From positions 1 through 64,000 of the forward strand of contig OX336340.1 of assembly GCA_946902875.1 (NCBI GenBank): a stretch of DNA of 64,000 nt, read 5' to 3'. A model generated the notes under the pieces. The model worked only from the letters and a program-made list of their open reading frames with translations. It did not search any database and was not told the DNA's origin. The stretch comes from Nematopogon swammerdamellus. Its lineage: Eukaryota > Arthropoda > Insecta > Lepidoptera > Adelidae. This document shows, in pieces, positions 10,037-19,980 of the stretch (its first letter is position 1; each line of letters opens with the position of its first letter). A program made the translations under genes and the position numbers.

Positions 10037-10330
10037 AGATATTTTTTTTCATACATTTTTGAAGGCGGTTTTTATATTTTTTAAATAGTTTTTAATTTCA
10101 CAGTTTTTTTAGTAATTTTTTGCTATTAATGTACTCGGCGGAATCGCCTCGCTTTCCGATCCAATCTTGACAAAATTGAAATAGGACCACACGGGGAGCA
10201 CCAGCTTTCAAATAATAAAAGATTCATCAAAATCGGTTCACCCAGTCGAAAGTTCTGAGGTAACAAACATAAAAAAAATACAGTCGAATTAAGAACCTCC
10301 TCCTTTTTTTTTAAGTCCGTTAAAAATTAG

Positions 10331-10374
10331 CAAAGAGTTTGTATTACGTCGCGCGACGTAATACAAACTCTTTG
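10331..10374. repeat. Perfect 44 bp palindrome made of two fused TIRs
   Basis: Positions 10331-10352 (caaagagtttgtattacgtc, then gc) are exactly complementary to 10353-10374, with no spacer. The half-site is the terminal inverted repeat of the element at 52844-53200. This is what remains if the interior of such an element is deleted and its ends fuse. Confidence 0.9.
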
Positions 10375-10379
10375 AAAAT

Positions 10380-11523
10380 TAGTTAATGGTTAATTTAATT
10401 ATTTAATTTAAAAACAGAAAAACAGAAGGCGGCGTTCAATTAGAGGAATAATGTTCGATCGTCGTTCATGTAACTATTCTTAGATACAATCCCTTCTAAT
10501 GCAATACGTAAAGAACAAATAGCACGATAAAAACTCTTTCTGCGTGATTTTAAACACGCTTATGTATGATCTAACTGAGTGCTGTCTTTTTCTTACCCAT
10601 AAACTACGGAAGAAAGAGAACTATTTCGACTAATTTCGGGACTTAGAGATACGATGCGCGCGCACTGGCAGTCTGTTTCCGACCAATTATGGGTAGAACA
10701 CGTTACTGAGAGAATGTATTTTAGTCTTCTCTCATTCTTAGTCGTTGAATAAAACATCATAGCTCTACAAAACCTTGGTTTTGTACGGTGTAAATGACAA
10801 AATTACGTTTACGAAAATGCTCAAATGGAAGTATAGCTCTTTTCTATTCTGTGGTATAGGACATTTATTTAAATTTTTCATGAAACTGTTTGTTGTAACG
10901 TTCTTTCAATATTTCTTTTTCGTTCTCAAACGGCGTATAGTACAAAACAAAATAATTTAGAATTGTCGTAAAGGACACACATAAATTTAAAACGTCCTTT
11001 ACAACAAAATTGTAATGCGAATTTATTTATATGTGCTTAACGCCTTTACATATTTAAATTTATTGTTAAACTCTCAAAAAAATTTTATTTTCCATTGGCG
11101 TATCGGACACTTTTTAGGAGCTAGAGACGCGTGGATAGGACCAATCGAAAGAGAATTTTTTTTTATGGTGGCATTCTCATTTCATTTACGCCAAAAGTGT
11201 CCCTTACAGCGTTTTAAATTTCCACCGTCGATATGCCCTAAAAAAAAAGTGTTATCTCGTCAAGACTTATCTTTTTCCCATATTGGAATGAGTAGGCTGG
11301 GATCAGTAGTTTCCGAGATATGCCCTCTCAAAGTTTTTTTCCTTTTTTTTAAAACGGTTGAACCGATTTTGAAAAAAGAAACATTATTTCAGAAAGATAA
11401 AATTTTATTTACGAAGGAAACAAATTGCATGTCGATCCAACCAGTAGTTTAGGAGTTATAGGCATTTATTGATTTTCGAAGCCTTTTTTGTAAAGGCTAT
11501 GACGTTATCAATTGTTCATATTA
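10380..11523. other. Unassigned region
   Basis: AT-rich, with an imperfect hairpin near 10960-11010 ('gtcgtaaaggac' / 'gtcctttacaac'). The open frame around 11015-11450 is rich in Phe, Leu and Lys without a recognisable domain, and I do not call it a gene. Confidence 0.4.
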
Positions 11524-11745
11524 TTCATTGACGGCACACTCAGAGTGTCCATAGGTCTACGCGTCGGTGCTAATTTATGTCATCCAATCGAGTGCGTTTG
11601 CGGCGCCAGAGTCAATGCCTTGGGCCACCGCGGGCTATCTTGTGCAAGAAGTGCTGGTCGTCTCTCCCGCGGCCCGCCACACCGGCTTCAACCACATTTT
11701 AAAGAGAGCGCTGGCTTCAGCAGACTTGATAGAATTATAAGTCTC
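11524..11745 (+). pseudogene. Retroelement C-terminal knuckle remnant
   Basis: A plus-strand frame gives 'LRVSIGLRVGANLC', then 'CVCGARVNALGHRGLSC' and 'SAGRLSR'. This C-x-C...H...C arrangement followed by SAGR(x)SR recalls the C-terminal region that follows the RT domain in some arthropod and cnidarian RT-encoding elements. Only this piece remains, and the downstream part is frame-shifted. Family assignment is from memory of the motif. Confidence 0.4.
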
Positions 11746-12240
11746 GACGAGACAAAACTCTTTTTTAGGGCATGTCTGAAACTACTGATCCCAGACTACT
11801 CATCCGCTGGAGGAAATGATAGATCTCGACAAGAGTTTTTTTTTTTTGGTCACGTCTGGCCATTTGCACCCTATGTACTTGCGCGATTATACGTCTGCCC
11901 ATGATTCCATGCCTCTCTCTATGTCTACCGGTAGTCCCACGGCTACCAGTGCATTTTTTTCTTGTTATTTTTAATTTTCCACTTAGAAATGTAGGTTCGT
12001 GTGGGTGTAGGAACTAGGACCGTTATTCGATAGGTACCTAGTTCAATTTCGGATTTTTTTTCAATTGTTGCAAAATGTTCTTGCAATTGTTGCAAATAAG
12101 ACTGGGTAGGTACCTAATGTTAAATGTTGTGTGTGCACGCTGTTGGCTTCTTCGATCACACAAAAATGTTTTTCTTTGTGGGTTCGAATGTGGGTTTACC
12201 TAAATAAAATAAAATAAATAGGAATAAACAACTGCTGTTC

Positions 12241-12246
12241 TTTATT
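12241..12246 (-). promoter_or_regulatory. Poly(A) signal AATAAA
   Basis: AATAAA on the minus strand, 55 bases past the TGA stop of the repeat-protein gene. The position suits a 3' end for that transcript. More AATAAA-like hexamers follow at 12205-12230. Confidence 0.6.
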
Positions 12247-12300
12247 TTACAATCGAATGATATATGATTAGGTATTTGAATAGTTGTGATCTGTACACAG

Positions 12301-15300
12301 TCAGTACACACCGTCGTCGTCCATATCTTCTAGCCACTGATCATCTAACAGTGAAGTATCGGGATCGTAACCGAGAGACAGGTCCAAGCGTCGCCGCTGA
12401 GTAAGAATAGGTTCACCGGCTGTGCGAGCGCGAACCGCTCTGCGCGCCCAGTACATGCGTTGTAGGTGCGCCGCCTCGGCAGGTGTGAGCATCGGCGGCC
12501 GTGCGGGCGGACTGAATCCTCGCCCGCGCTCGTATCTCCAGGGTGACGTTAGATCGAACGTGTCCGGCGTACTAAGCATACGTCCGCGTCGCCTATTCAT
12601 TGAACTCGGGGACGTGCGAGGGGACGTGGCTACACCTAAGGGACTTTCCGTCACTTGAGAATCGTCTTGAAATTGTGGTTGGCTCTCGTCCAAAATGTTT
12701 GTTTGCTCGGCGATCTGATTTCCGTATAATGAACTGAGTTCATCCCGAGCACTCGATAGTATAGAATCATCTGCTGATTGAAAAGAATCGGCAAGACGGA
12801 GAAGTGAAGCTGTGTCAAAGTTAGAAAAGGTCGATGTGGGTAATGTTTCAAAAGGATCTGTTTCATTTGCGAAGTCAGATGTGTCAATGAACCCAAATGA
12901 ACCAAATGAGCTACCTTGCGTCTCATCTGCGAGCATGGGCGTTCGATGCGGGGTACTATGCAGCATGAATGGCCTTCCCAAATTACTGGCGTTATATCTT
13001 GCAGATTGTAATCCACTGTTAGTGTCCTCTGTAGCATTTGATTGAGAAATCTGGATTCTCCGCAATAAGCTAGTGTTTACTTGGTTAGCTTGATTTGTAG
13101 AATCGCGCGTGCTCTCTAAGTCTTCTACGAGTACCACATTTTGATCATCAACTAATGGTGAAGTATCGGGATTGGAAACGAGAGAAAAGTCCAAGCGTCG
13201 CCGCTGAGGAAGATTAGGTTTCGGTCTAGAGGGGATGGGTTCACCGGCTCTGCGAGCGCGAGCCGCTATGCGCTGCCAGTTCCTTCGTTGTAGGTGCGCT
13301 GCCCCCAGTGGTGTGAGGTCGGTGCGCGGCGGCCGTGCGGGCGGACTCGATGTTCTCCCGTGTTCAAATCTCCGAGGTGACGGCAGATCAAAGGTGTCTC
13401 GGCGGTACCCGCGAGCAGAATCCGGCGTACCGCGCAAACGTCCGCGTCGCCTATCTATTGAAGTCGGGGTCGCGACTACACCTAAGTGACTTTCCGTCAA
13501 TAGAGAAACGTCTTGAAATTGTGGTTGGCTCTCGTCTGAAATGTTTGTTCGGAACGTGCTTACATCTAAGTGACCTTCCGTCACTTGAGAATCGTCTTGA
13601 AGTTGTGGTTGGCTCTCATGCGAAATGTTTGTTTGGTCGGCGTTTTGCTTTCCGTATAACGAACTGAGTTCATCCCGAGAAATCGATAGTGCAGTATCGT
13701 CTACTGCTTCAAAAGATTCCACAAGCCGGAGAAGCGAAGCTGTGTCAAACTTGGAAAAGGTCGATGTGGGTGATGTTTCAAATGTATCTGTTTCATTTGC
13801 GAAGTCAGATGTGTCAATGAACCCAAATGAACCAAATGAGCTACCTTGCGTCTCATCTGCGAGCATGGGCGTTCGATGCGGGGTACTATGCAGCATGAAT
13901 GGCCTTCCCAAATTACTGGCGTTATATCTTGCAGATTGTAATCCACTGTTAGTGTCCTCTGTAGCATTTGATTGAGAAATCTGGATTCTCCGCAATAAGC
14001 TAGTGTTTACTTGGTTAGCTTGATTTGTAGAATCGCGCGTGCTCTCTAAGTCTTCTACGAGTACCACATTTTGATCATCAACTAATGGTGAAGTATCGGG
14101 ATTGGAAACGAGAGAAAAGTCCAAGCGTCGCCGCTGAGGAAGATTAGGTTTCGGTCTAGAGGGGATGGGTTCACCGGCTCTGCGAGCTCGAGCCGCTATG
14201 CGCTGCCAGTTCCTTCGTTGTAGGTGCGCTGCCCCCAGTGGTGTGAGGTCGGTGCGCGGCGGCCGTGCGGGCGGACTCGATGTTCTCCCGTGTTCAAATC
14301 TCCGAGGTGACGGCAGATCAAAGGTATCTCGGCGGTACCCGCGAGCAGAATCCGGCGTACCGCGCAAACGTCCGCGTCGCCTATCTATTGAAGTCGGGGT
14401 CGCGACTACACCTAAGTGACTTTCCGTCAATAGAGAAACGTCTTGAAATTGTGGTTGGCTCTCGTCTGAAATGTTTGTTCGGAACGTGCTTACATCTAAG
14501 TGACCTTCCGTCACTTGAGAATCGTCTTGAAGTTGTGGTTGGCTCTCATGCGAAATGTTTGTTTGGTCGGCGTTTTGCTTTCCGTATAACGAACTGAGTT
14601 CATCCCGAGAGATCGATAGTGCAGTATCGTCTACTGCTTCAAAAGATTCCACAAGCCGGAGAAGCGAAGCTGTGTCAAACTTGGAAAAGGTCGATGTGGG
14701 TGATGTTTCAAATGTATCTGTTTCATTTGCGAAGTCAGATGTGTCCATGAACCCAAATGAACCAAATGAGCTACCTGGCGTCTCATCTGCGAGCATGGGC
14801 GTTCGATGCGGGGTACTATGCAGCATGAATGGCCTTCCCAAATTACTGACGTTATATCTTGCAGATTGTAATCCACTGTTAGTGTCCTCTGTAGCATTTG
14901 ATTGAGAAATCTGGATTCTCCGCAATAAGCTAGTGTTTACTTGGTTAGCTTGATTTGTAGAATCGCGCGTGCTCTCTAAGTCTTCTACGAGTACCACATT
15001 TTGATCATCAACTAATGGTGAAGTATCGGGATTGGAAACGAGAGAAAAGTCCAAGCGTCGCCGCTGAGGAAGATTAGGTTTCGGTCTAGAGGGGATGGGT
15101 TCACCGGCTCTGCGAGCGCGAGCCGCTATGCGCTGCCAGTTCCTTCGTTGTAGGTGCGCTGCCCCCAGTGGTGTGAGGTCGGTGCGCGGCGGCCGTGCGG
15201 GCGGACTCGATGTTCTCCCGTGTTCAAATCTCCGAGGTGACGGCAGATCAAAGGTGTCTCGGCGGTACCCGCGAGCAGAATCCGGCGTACCGCGCAAACG

Positions 15301-17658
15301 TCCGCGTCGCCTATCTATCGAAGTCGGGTTCGCGACTACACCTAAGTGACTTTCCGTCAATAGAGAAACGTCTTGAAATTGTGGTTGGCTCTCGTCTGAA
15401 ATGTTTGTTCGGAACGTGCTTACATCTAAGTGACCTTCCGTCACTTGAGAATCGTCTTGAAGTTGTGGTTGGCTCTCATGCGAAATGTTTGTTTGGTCGG
15501 CGTTTTGCTTTCCGTATAACGAACTGAGTTCATCCCGAGAGATCGATAGTGCAGTATCGTCTACTGCTTCAAAAGATTCCACAAGCCGGAGAAGCGAAGC
15601 TGTGTCAAACTTGGAAAAGGTCGATGTGGGTGATGTTTCAAATGTATCTGTTTCATTTGCGAAGTCAGATGTGTCAATGAACCCAAATGAACCAAATGAG
15701 CTACCTTGCGTCTCATCTGCGAGCATGGGCGTTCGATGCGGGGTACTATGCAGCATGAATGGCCTTCCCAAATTACTGACGTTATATCTTGCAGATTGTA
15801 ATCCACTGTTAGTGTCCTCTGTAGCATTTGATTGAGAAATCTGGATTCTCCGCAATAAGCTAGTGTTTACTTGGTTAGCTTGATTTGTAGAATCGCGCGT
15901 GCTCTCTAAGTCTTCTACGAGTACCACATTTTGATCATCAACTAATGGTGAAGTATCGGGATTGGAAACGAGAGAAAAGTCCAAGCGTCGCCGCTGAGGA
16001 AGATTAGGTTTCGGTCTAGAGGGGATGGGTTCACCGGCTCTGCGAGCGCGAGCCGCTATGCGCTGCCAGTTCCTTCGTTGTAGGTGCGCTGCCCCCAGTG
16101 GTGTGAGGTCGGTGCGCGGCGGGCGTGCGGGCGGACTCGATGTTCTCCCGTGTTCAAATCTCCGGGGTGACGGCAGATCAAAGATGTCTCGGCGATACCC
16201 GCGACCAGACTCCGGCGTGCCACGCATGCGCACGCGCCCGCTCACACTCCGCCTCGCCGTTGGCGAAGTCATGTTCCCTGATTGATTTTCCGTCATTTGA
16301 GAATCTTCCAGGAGTCTAGGTTGACTTTCGTCCGAAATAAATTGTCTGTGTTGACCCATCTTCCCATGTATCGCACTTATATTATATCCAGGAATAGAAA
16401 TACTATCGCCAATCTGCGATAAGTCGACAGGCATCGATTCGTCTAAGTTGTAGTCTTCACCTCCGCTTTCTGTAGATACCTCCAGTGGTAGAGATGATTC
16501 GTTAAATAATGCAGGTACCCGAGAGCGCTGTTCGCCGGCTGAAACTGGAGACATGCTGGAAAATTCAGAATAGGGTGACGCTGTCCGGTGTGTTGACAAG
16601 AGCGATGTCGAGTTCTGCCAACCTTCTGGGAGTAAGCTCTCAGAGTCGGTAGTGAACGAAGAGCGTAAGGAGGTCGAAGCATCAGGTGAAGGCTGACTGC
16701 GTTCACTGAATTTTACGCGGCGCACTGACGTTCCGAGCGAGCTCAGCGTCTCGTCTGGCCAGCTGTCCGTACCAATATCCGTAAATGGAAACGTCTCCGC
16801 GAATATATTCTCTGTAGGGAAGTTATACTCGGGAACGACGACGGCCGGCCGCGGTGCGCGAGGAGAAAGCCGCGGTGCGCGAGGAGAAAGCCGCGGTGCG
16901 CGAGGAGGAAGCCGCGGAAAACTGATTGAGAGGTTGCGACGCGGCGCGGCGGGCGGGGGTAGCAGCGGGGACGAGAGCCCGTCGAGCGTCTCTACACTCC
17001 CAGTAAGGTAGTCGGACGGTTCATCATCTTGTGTAATGAATTCTGTCGGCGAAAGTAAATCGAATTCCCTGACGTCCCTCCGAATCGGTGCAAACAGAAT
17101 CGTTGCACCCGCGCGCTCGGTGGATCGCGGCGAGTCGCGATGGAGGCGTGCGGGGGACGCCGGCGCCGCCTCCACGAGCGGCGCCGGCGACGTCGTCGAC
17201 TCCTCGGCCGCCGCGGCCTCTCTCATCAGTCGCAGCGCCTCGCGGACTCTCGCAGAATGTTCACGTTCTGCGTCGAAAGGGCTCATAATGCTGTTCGCCG
17301 AAGACGCATAGGATTCGTACGGCGACACGTTCTCCAGAAAATACTCTCCCGAAGTTCGCGAGAAGGAAGAGGGCAGCTCGTGCGTCGTCCGGTCGGCGGT
17401 CGTGTCGAGCGAACGGAACGTCGGCAGCGGCGAGGCTAGCGAAATATTGCTCTCGTAAGGCACGATACCCGTCGCCGAGAGCCACTCGGATAGGTCCGGC
17501 GAGTCCGTGGAGAGCGGGAGAAGCGATGCGCCGGCGCTGCGCGAGCTCCACGAGCCCAGCTCGTGCTCACTATCGACGACGGAATCCATTTCGCGGAGTG
17601 AGGGCGGCTGCTCGTGCTCCAGATCCCAGTCGAGCTCACTAATGACGAAGGAATCCAT
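12301..17658 (-). CDS. Large protein with 310-residue tandem repeats, unknown family
   Basis: An uninterrupted 5.4 kb frame ending in TGA at 12301. The frame is open back to a stop near 17868, but its first ATG is at 17656-17658 (gaaATGg, good Kozak context), giving about 1785 residues. A possible splice acceptor (acctgtttag, about 17750) could add an upstream exon. The N-terminus has a tandem 'EHE-PPSL-EMDS' motif, then Ser/Pro/Glu-rich sequence, three 'RAPRLSP' repeats, and VRRVKF near residue 313. Residues about 490-1605 hold 3.6 nearly identical 310-residue repeats, flanked by a diverged repeat. Each contains 'DLPSPRRFEHGR', 'AHLQRRNWQRIAARARR', 'QRRRLDFS' and 'ESQPQ' motifs. No signal peptide, membrane segment or catalytic motif is visible; composition suggests a disordered, probably nuclear protein. 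I do not recognise the family. Confidence 0.75.
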   Translation of the reverse strand: MDSFVISELDWDLEHEQPPSLREMDSVVDSEHELGSWSSRSAGASLLPLSTDSPDLSEWLSATGIVPYESNISLASPLPTFRSLDTTADRTTHELPSSFSRTSGEYFLENVSPYESYASSANSIMSPFDAEREHSARVREALRLMREAAAAEESTTSPAPLVEAAPASPARLHRDSPRSTERAGATILFAPIRRDVREFDLLSPTEFITQDDEPSDYLTGSVETLDGLSSPLLPPPAAPRRNLSISFPRLPPRAPRLSPRAPRLSPRAPRPAVVVPEYNFPTENIFAETFPFTDIGTDSWPDETLSSLGTSVRRVKFSERSQPSPDASTSLRSSFTTDSESLLPEGWQNSTSLLSTHRTASPYSEFSSMSPVSAGEQRSRVPALFNESSLPLEVSTESGGEDYNLDESMPVDLSQIGDSISIPGYNISAIHGKMGQHRQFISDESQPRLLEDSQMTENQSGNMTSPTARRSVSGRVRMRGTPESGRGYRRDIFDLPSPRRFEHGRTSSPPARPPRTDLTPLGAAHLQRRNWQRIAARARRAGEPIPSRPKPNLPQRRRLDFSLVSNPDTSPLVDDQNVVLVEDLESTRDSTNQANQVNTSLLRRIQISQSNATEDTNSGLQSARYNVSNLGRPFMLHSTPHRTPMLADETQGSSFGSFGFIDTSDFANETDTFETSPTSTFSKFDTASLLRLVESFEAVDDTALSISRDELSSLYGKQNADQTNISHESQPQLQDDSQVTEGHLDVSTFRTNISDESQPQFQDVSLLTESHLGVVANPTSIDRRRGRLRGTPDSARGYRRDTFDLPSPRRFEHGRTSSPPARPPRTDLTPLGAAHLQRRNWQRIAARARRAGEPIPSRPKPNLPQRRRLDFSLVSNPDTSPLVDDQNVVLVEDLESTRDSTNQANQVNTSLLRRIQISQSNATEDTNSGLQSARYNVSNLGRPFMLHSTPHRTPMLADETPGSSFGSFGFMDTSDFANETDTFETSPTSTFSKFDTASLLRLVESFEAVDDTALSISRDELSSLYGKQNADQTNISHESQPQLQDDSQVTEGHLDVSTFRTNISDESQPQFQDVSLLTESHLGVVATPTSIDRRRGRLRGTPDSARGYRRDTFDLPSPRRFEHGRTSSPPARPPRTDLTPLGAAHLQRRNWQRIAARARRAGEPIPSRPKPNLPQRRRLDFSLVSNPDTSPLVDDQNVVLVEDLESTRDSTNQANQVNTSLLRRIQISQSNATEDTNSGLQSARYNASNLGRPFMLHSTPHRTPMLADETQGSSFGSFGFIDTSDFANETDTFETSPTSTFSKFDTASLLRLVESFEAVDDTALSISRDELSSLYGKQNADQTNISHESQPQLQDDSQVTEGHLDVSTFRTNISDESQPQFQDVSLLTESHLGVVATPTSIDRRRGRLRGTPDSARGYRRDTFDLPSPRRFEHGRTSSPPARPPRTDLTPLGAAHLQRRNWQRIAARARRAGEPIPSRPKPNLPQRRRLDFSLVSNPDTSPLVDDQNVVLVEDLESTRDSTNQANQVNTSLLRRIQISQSNATEDTNSGLQSARYNASNLGRPFMLHSTPHRTPMLADETQGSSFGSFGFIDTSDFANETDPFETLPTSTFSNFDTASLLRLADSFQSADDSILSSARDELSSLYGNQIAEQTNILDESQPQFQDDSQVTESPLGVATSPRTSPSSMNRRRGRMLSTPDTFDLTSPWRYERGRGFSPPARPPMLTPAEAAHLQRMYWARRAVRARTAGEPILTQRRRLDLSLGYDPDTSLLDDQWLEDMDDDGVY
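12846..16190 (-). repeat. 930 bp coding tandem repeat, 3.6 near-identical units
   Basis: Any anchor (for example 'ttgagaaatctggattctcc') recurs at exactly 930 bp intervals (13040, 13970, 14900, 15830). Units near 12846-13775, 13776-14705 and 14706-15635, plus a partial one to 16190, differ by only scattered single bases. Sequence at 12361-12845 is a clearly older, diverged unit. The period is a multiple of three, so gain or loss of a unit keeps the frame open. Confidence 0.95.
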
Positions 17659-17835
17659 TTCGAGGAGTGAGGGTGGCTCCTCGTGCTCCACATCCCAGCC
17701 GCGCTCTCCGACGGGCGAAGCAAGTTCCGATCTTTTCGATATCTGCTCTAAACAGGTAAATTGTTTACAATAAACTATAAATTTGACTAGAACGTTTCGG
17801 CTGGGTTCGCGGTTCCAAAACAGACACCGGACCGG

Positions 17836-17865
17836 GCAACAACTAGTACCTATCCTAGTTGTTGC
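17836..17865. repeat. Hairpin upstream of the repeat-protein gene
   Basis: Perfect 11 bp arms (gcaacaactag / ctagttgttgc) with an 8-base loop, about 180 bp 5' of the proposed ATG. It could be a transposon remnant or lie in the 5' leader; no function can be assigned. Confidence 0.6.
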
Positions 17866-17869
17866 ATAT

Positions 17870-18189
17870 CTTTAGGAACACCTAAGTGTCATTTTCGATC
17901 TTTTTTTTTGTTGTAACGAAACGTCTCCCTAATACTCGCCATAATACAATAAAACAATTTAAAATGTTCCTAATTACTCCATACTACAAATAAATTATTC
18001 AAGATGGTTTTTCATGCAAAACTGAGATGCACCGCCCGATTTCACCGAGCTAGAGTAACTCGCTCATTTTGCTCGCTCCCCCCCGCGAACCTTGTGACCC
18101 CCGGTAGCCTCTAGCTCCCCCCCCCCCCCCCCCCCCGCCTATCAGGGTTCTGCTATTATTTATTTATTTTATACCTACACTATTTGACC
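17870..18189. other. Unassigned, low-complexity C tract
   Basis: Contains a C-rich segment (18079-18136) ending in about 20 consecutive C, next to T-rich runs. No gene. It would be upstream of the minus-strand repeat gene, but no promoter motif is convincing. Confidence 0.5.
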
Positions 18190-19675
18190 ATATCGACAGA
18201 GTTGGCGACAGGCTGAACCAGCACCCAACTGGGAGCCGTGTGTTTTGGTCTCGAGTCGAATTTCTGCCGCTCTTCACTTCCGCCTCTGCAATGTCCTGGA
18301 GGCTCACTGGCTCACTCCGCAAAGGAGAAAGCCGGCATACTGGTGTCTCTCTTTGCGGGGAACTCTAACCTGCACGATGGGGGTGGCATCCCTCCATGCA
18401 TAACTAGATGTGAGACCTCCATGCCGGAAGTGCAGTTCCGACAACGAACTGTGCGGGCGGAGCTTATCTCCCTAGACACCAGGAAGACGAGTGGGCCGGA
18501 CAGGATTCCTGCATTGGTGTTGAAACGGTGTGCTCCCGAGCTGGCTCCAGTGCTGACGCGTTTTTTTCGCCTCTCTTACTCTACTTGCCGAGTGCCGGCA
18601 GCCTGGAAATCTGCGTTTGTCCAAGCAATTCCCATAAAGGGCGACCGCTCAAACCCTACGAACTACCGACCTATAGCGATTGATTACCTCCCTACTATGT
18701 AAGGTGATGAAGCGCATTATCATTGCACAGCTCATGACGTACATACTTGGAGACAAATAACCTCATATGCGATAGGCAATATGGCTTCCGGCCAAACCGA
18801 TATATAGGTTATCTCTTAGCGTACGTCACTCACCTTTGGGGGGTATAGCTTGAAGGATATGGTGAATCCTTGGCAATTGGCCTTGACATTGCCAAGGCAT
18901 TTGACAGAGTTTGGCACAAGTCGCTTTTGGGAAAGCTTCCGGCGTACAGACTCCCTTCTGGCCTATGTGACTGGGTAGCGGACTTCCTACATGGGCGTAG
19001 CATTAGTCAGTCCAGTGCGTAGTCCAGCGTGTAAAGATGCAATCCCTGCCCAGTGCGGGGCGTAGCATCCAGATCCTCGTGGACGGTTGCTCGTCGAACG
19101 CCATGTCAGTGAATGCCGGCGTCCCACAGGGATTTGTGTTGTCACCTACACTGTTTCTTCTGCATATCAATGATATGCTGCCTCTCGGCAACATGCATTT
19201 TTATGCGGATGACAGTACGGCACACGGATCCTACACCAGTCAACCTTCAGCCAGACGGGATGTTGTGGATGAGTAGAGGCAAAGACTTGTGTCTAAACTC
19301 GAACCAACGCTTCGGTCTATTTCCGAATGGGGCCGTAGTAATTTGGTCGAGTTCAACGCTTCCAAGACACAAGTCTGCACGTTCGGTGCCAAGAGAACGG
19401 CGTTGACACCAGCTCCTTCCTTCCAGGGCACGTCTCTAAATTAAGCGATCAGCTCGGAATCCTTGGAGTCCAACTGTCGCACAACCTAAACATTCGTGCT
19501 GTCCCTGCCCACATATTTCCCCCCAAGTATAGTCTCGGGTCCTTCAAGAGAGGCGTGAATGGGCACCTGTCAGGCCGGCATGGGATTCGTAATCCCCGCG
19601 AACGACCGAATGTCCATGGGCGTCGTTAGACACCTTATGGGTGGCTCGGCGCCACATGTCGCGCTTAGTATAAAA
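18190..19675 (+). pseudogene. LINE family A copy, RT with internal deletions
   Basis: Jockey/CR1-type non-LTR retrotransposon ORF2. A frame at 18430-18700 gives 'SGPDRIPALVLKRCAPELAP' and 'NPTNYRPIA' (start of the RT palm). 18840-18960 gives the AKAFDRVWHKSLL region. 19037-19276 gives 'GVPQGFVLSPTLF' and 'YADDST', the RT catalytic box. A deletion near 19500 joins this to the C-terminal 'PKYSLGSFKRGVNGHLSGRH' region. Frameshifts and the internal deletion make it non-functional. Confidence 0.85.
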
Positions 19676-19680
19676 AAAAA

Positions 19681-19950
19681 GTCACATAGACAAACTATGT
19701 GACAAGATGGGCAGAGGTATTTATGCACTAAGAGAGTTACGCCACCGCTTGATTGGTCCGGACTCCGGACTCCGGAGGCGTTGAAACAGCAGTCCTACCT
19801 ACGCATATGTACACTCACTACTACTATCGTATGGAGTAATCTTGTGGGGTAACTCAACCGATGCTGAAAGAGTACTAATACTGCAAAAACGAGCGATAAG
19901 GTTATTTATTAGCCAGTGTACCGCGAACAACATCTTGTAGAGAACTTTTC
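19681..19950 (+). pseudogene. LINE family C fragment
   Basis: Translates in pieces to '[20 protein letters not shown]' and 'QKRAIRLF', the conserved block after the RT domain in jockey-group LINEs, but unlike families A and B. A short perfect hairpin (gtcacatag / ctatgtgac, 19681-19703) lies at its left edge. Confidence 0.65.
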
Positions 19951-19980
19951 AAATCTTTTGGCGCCACATGTCGCGCTTAC

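Noticed and set aside
11015..11452. A 145-codon ORF
   Set aside because: AT-rich composition, no domain, no start context or splice signals of note.
12422..16706. Many 60-130 codon frames antisense to or shifted within the 930 bp repeats
   Set aside because: They recur only because the DNA repeats. The long minus-strand frame explains the region and is the only one open throughout.
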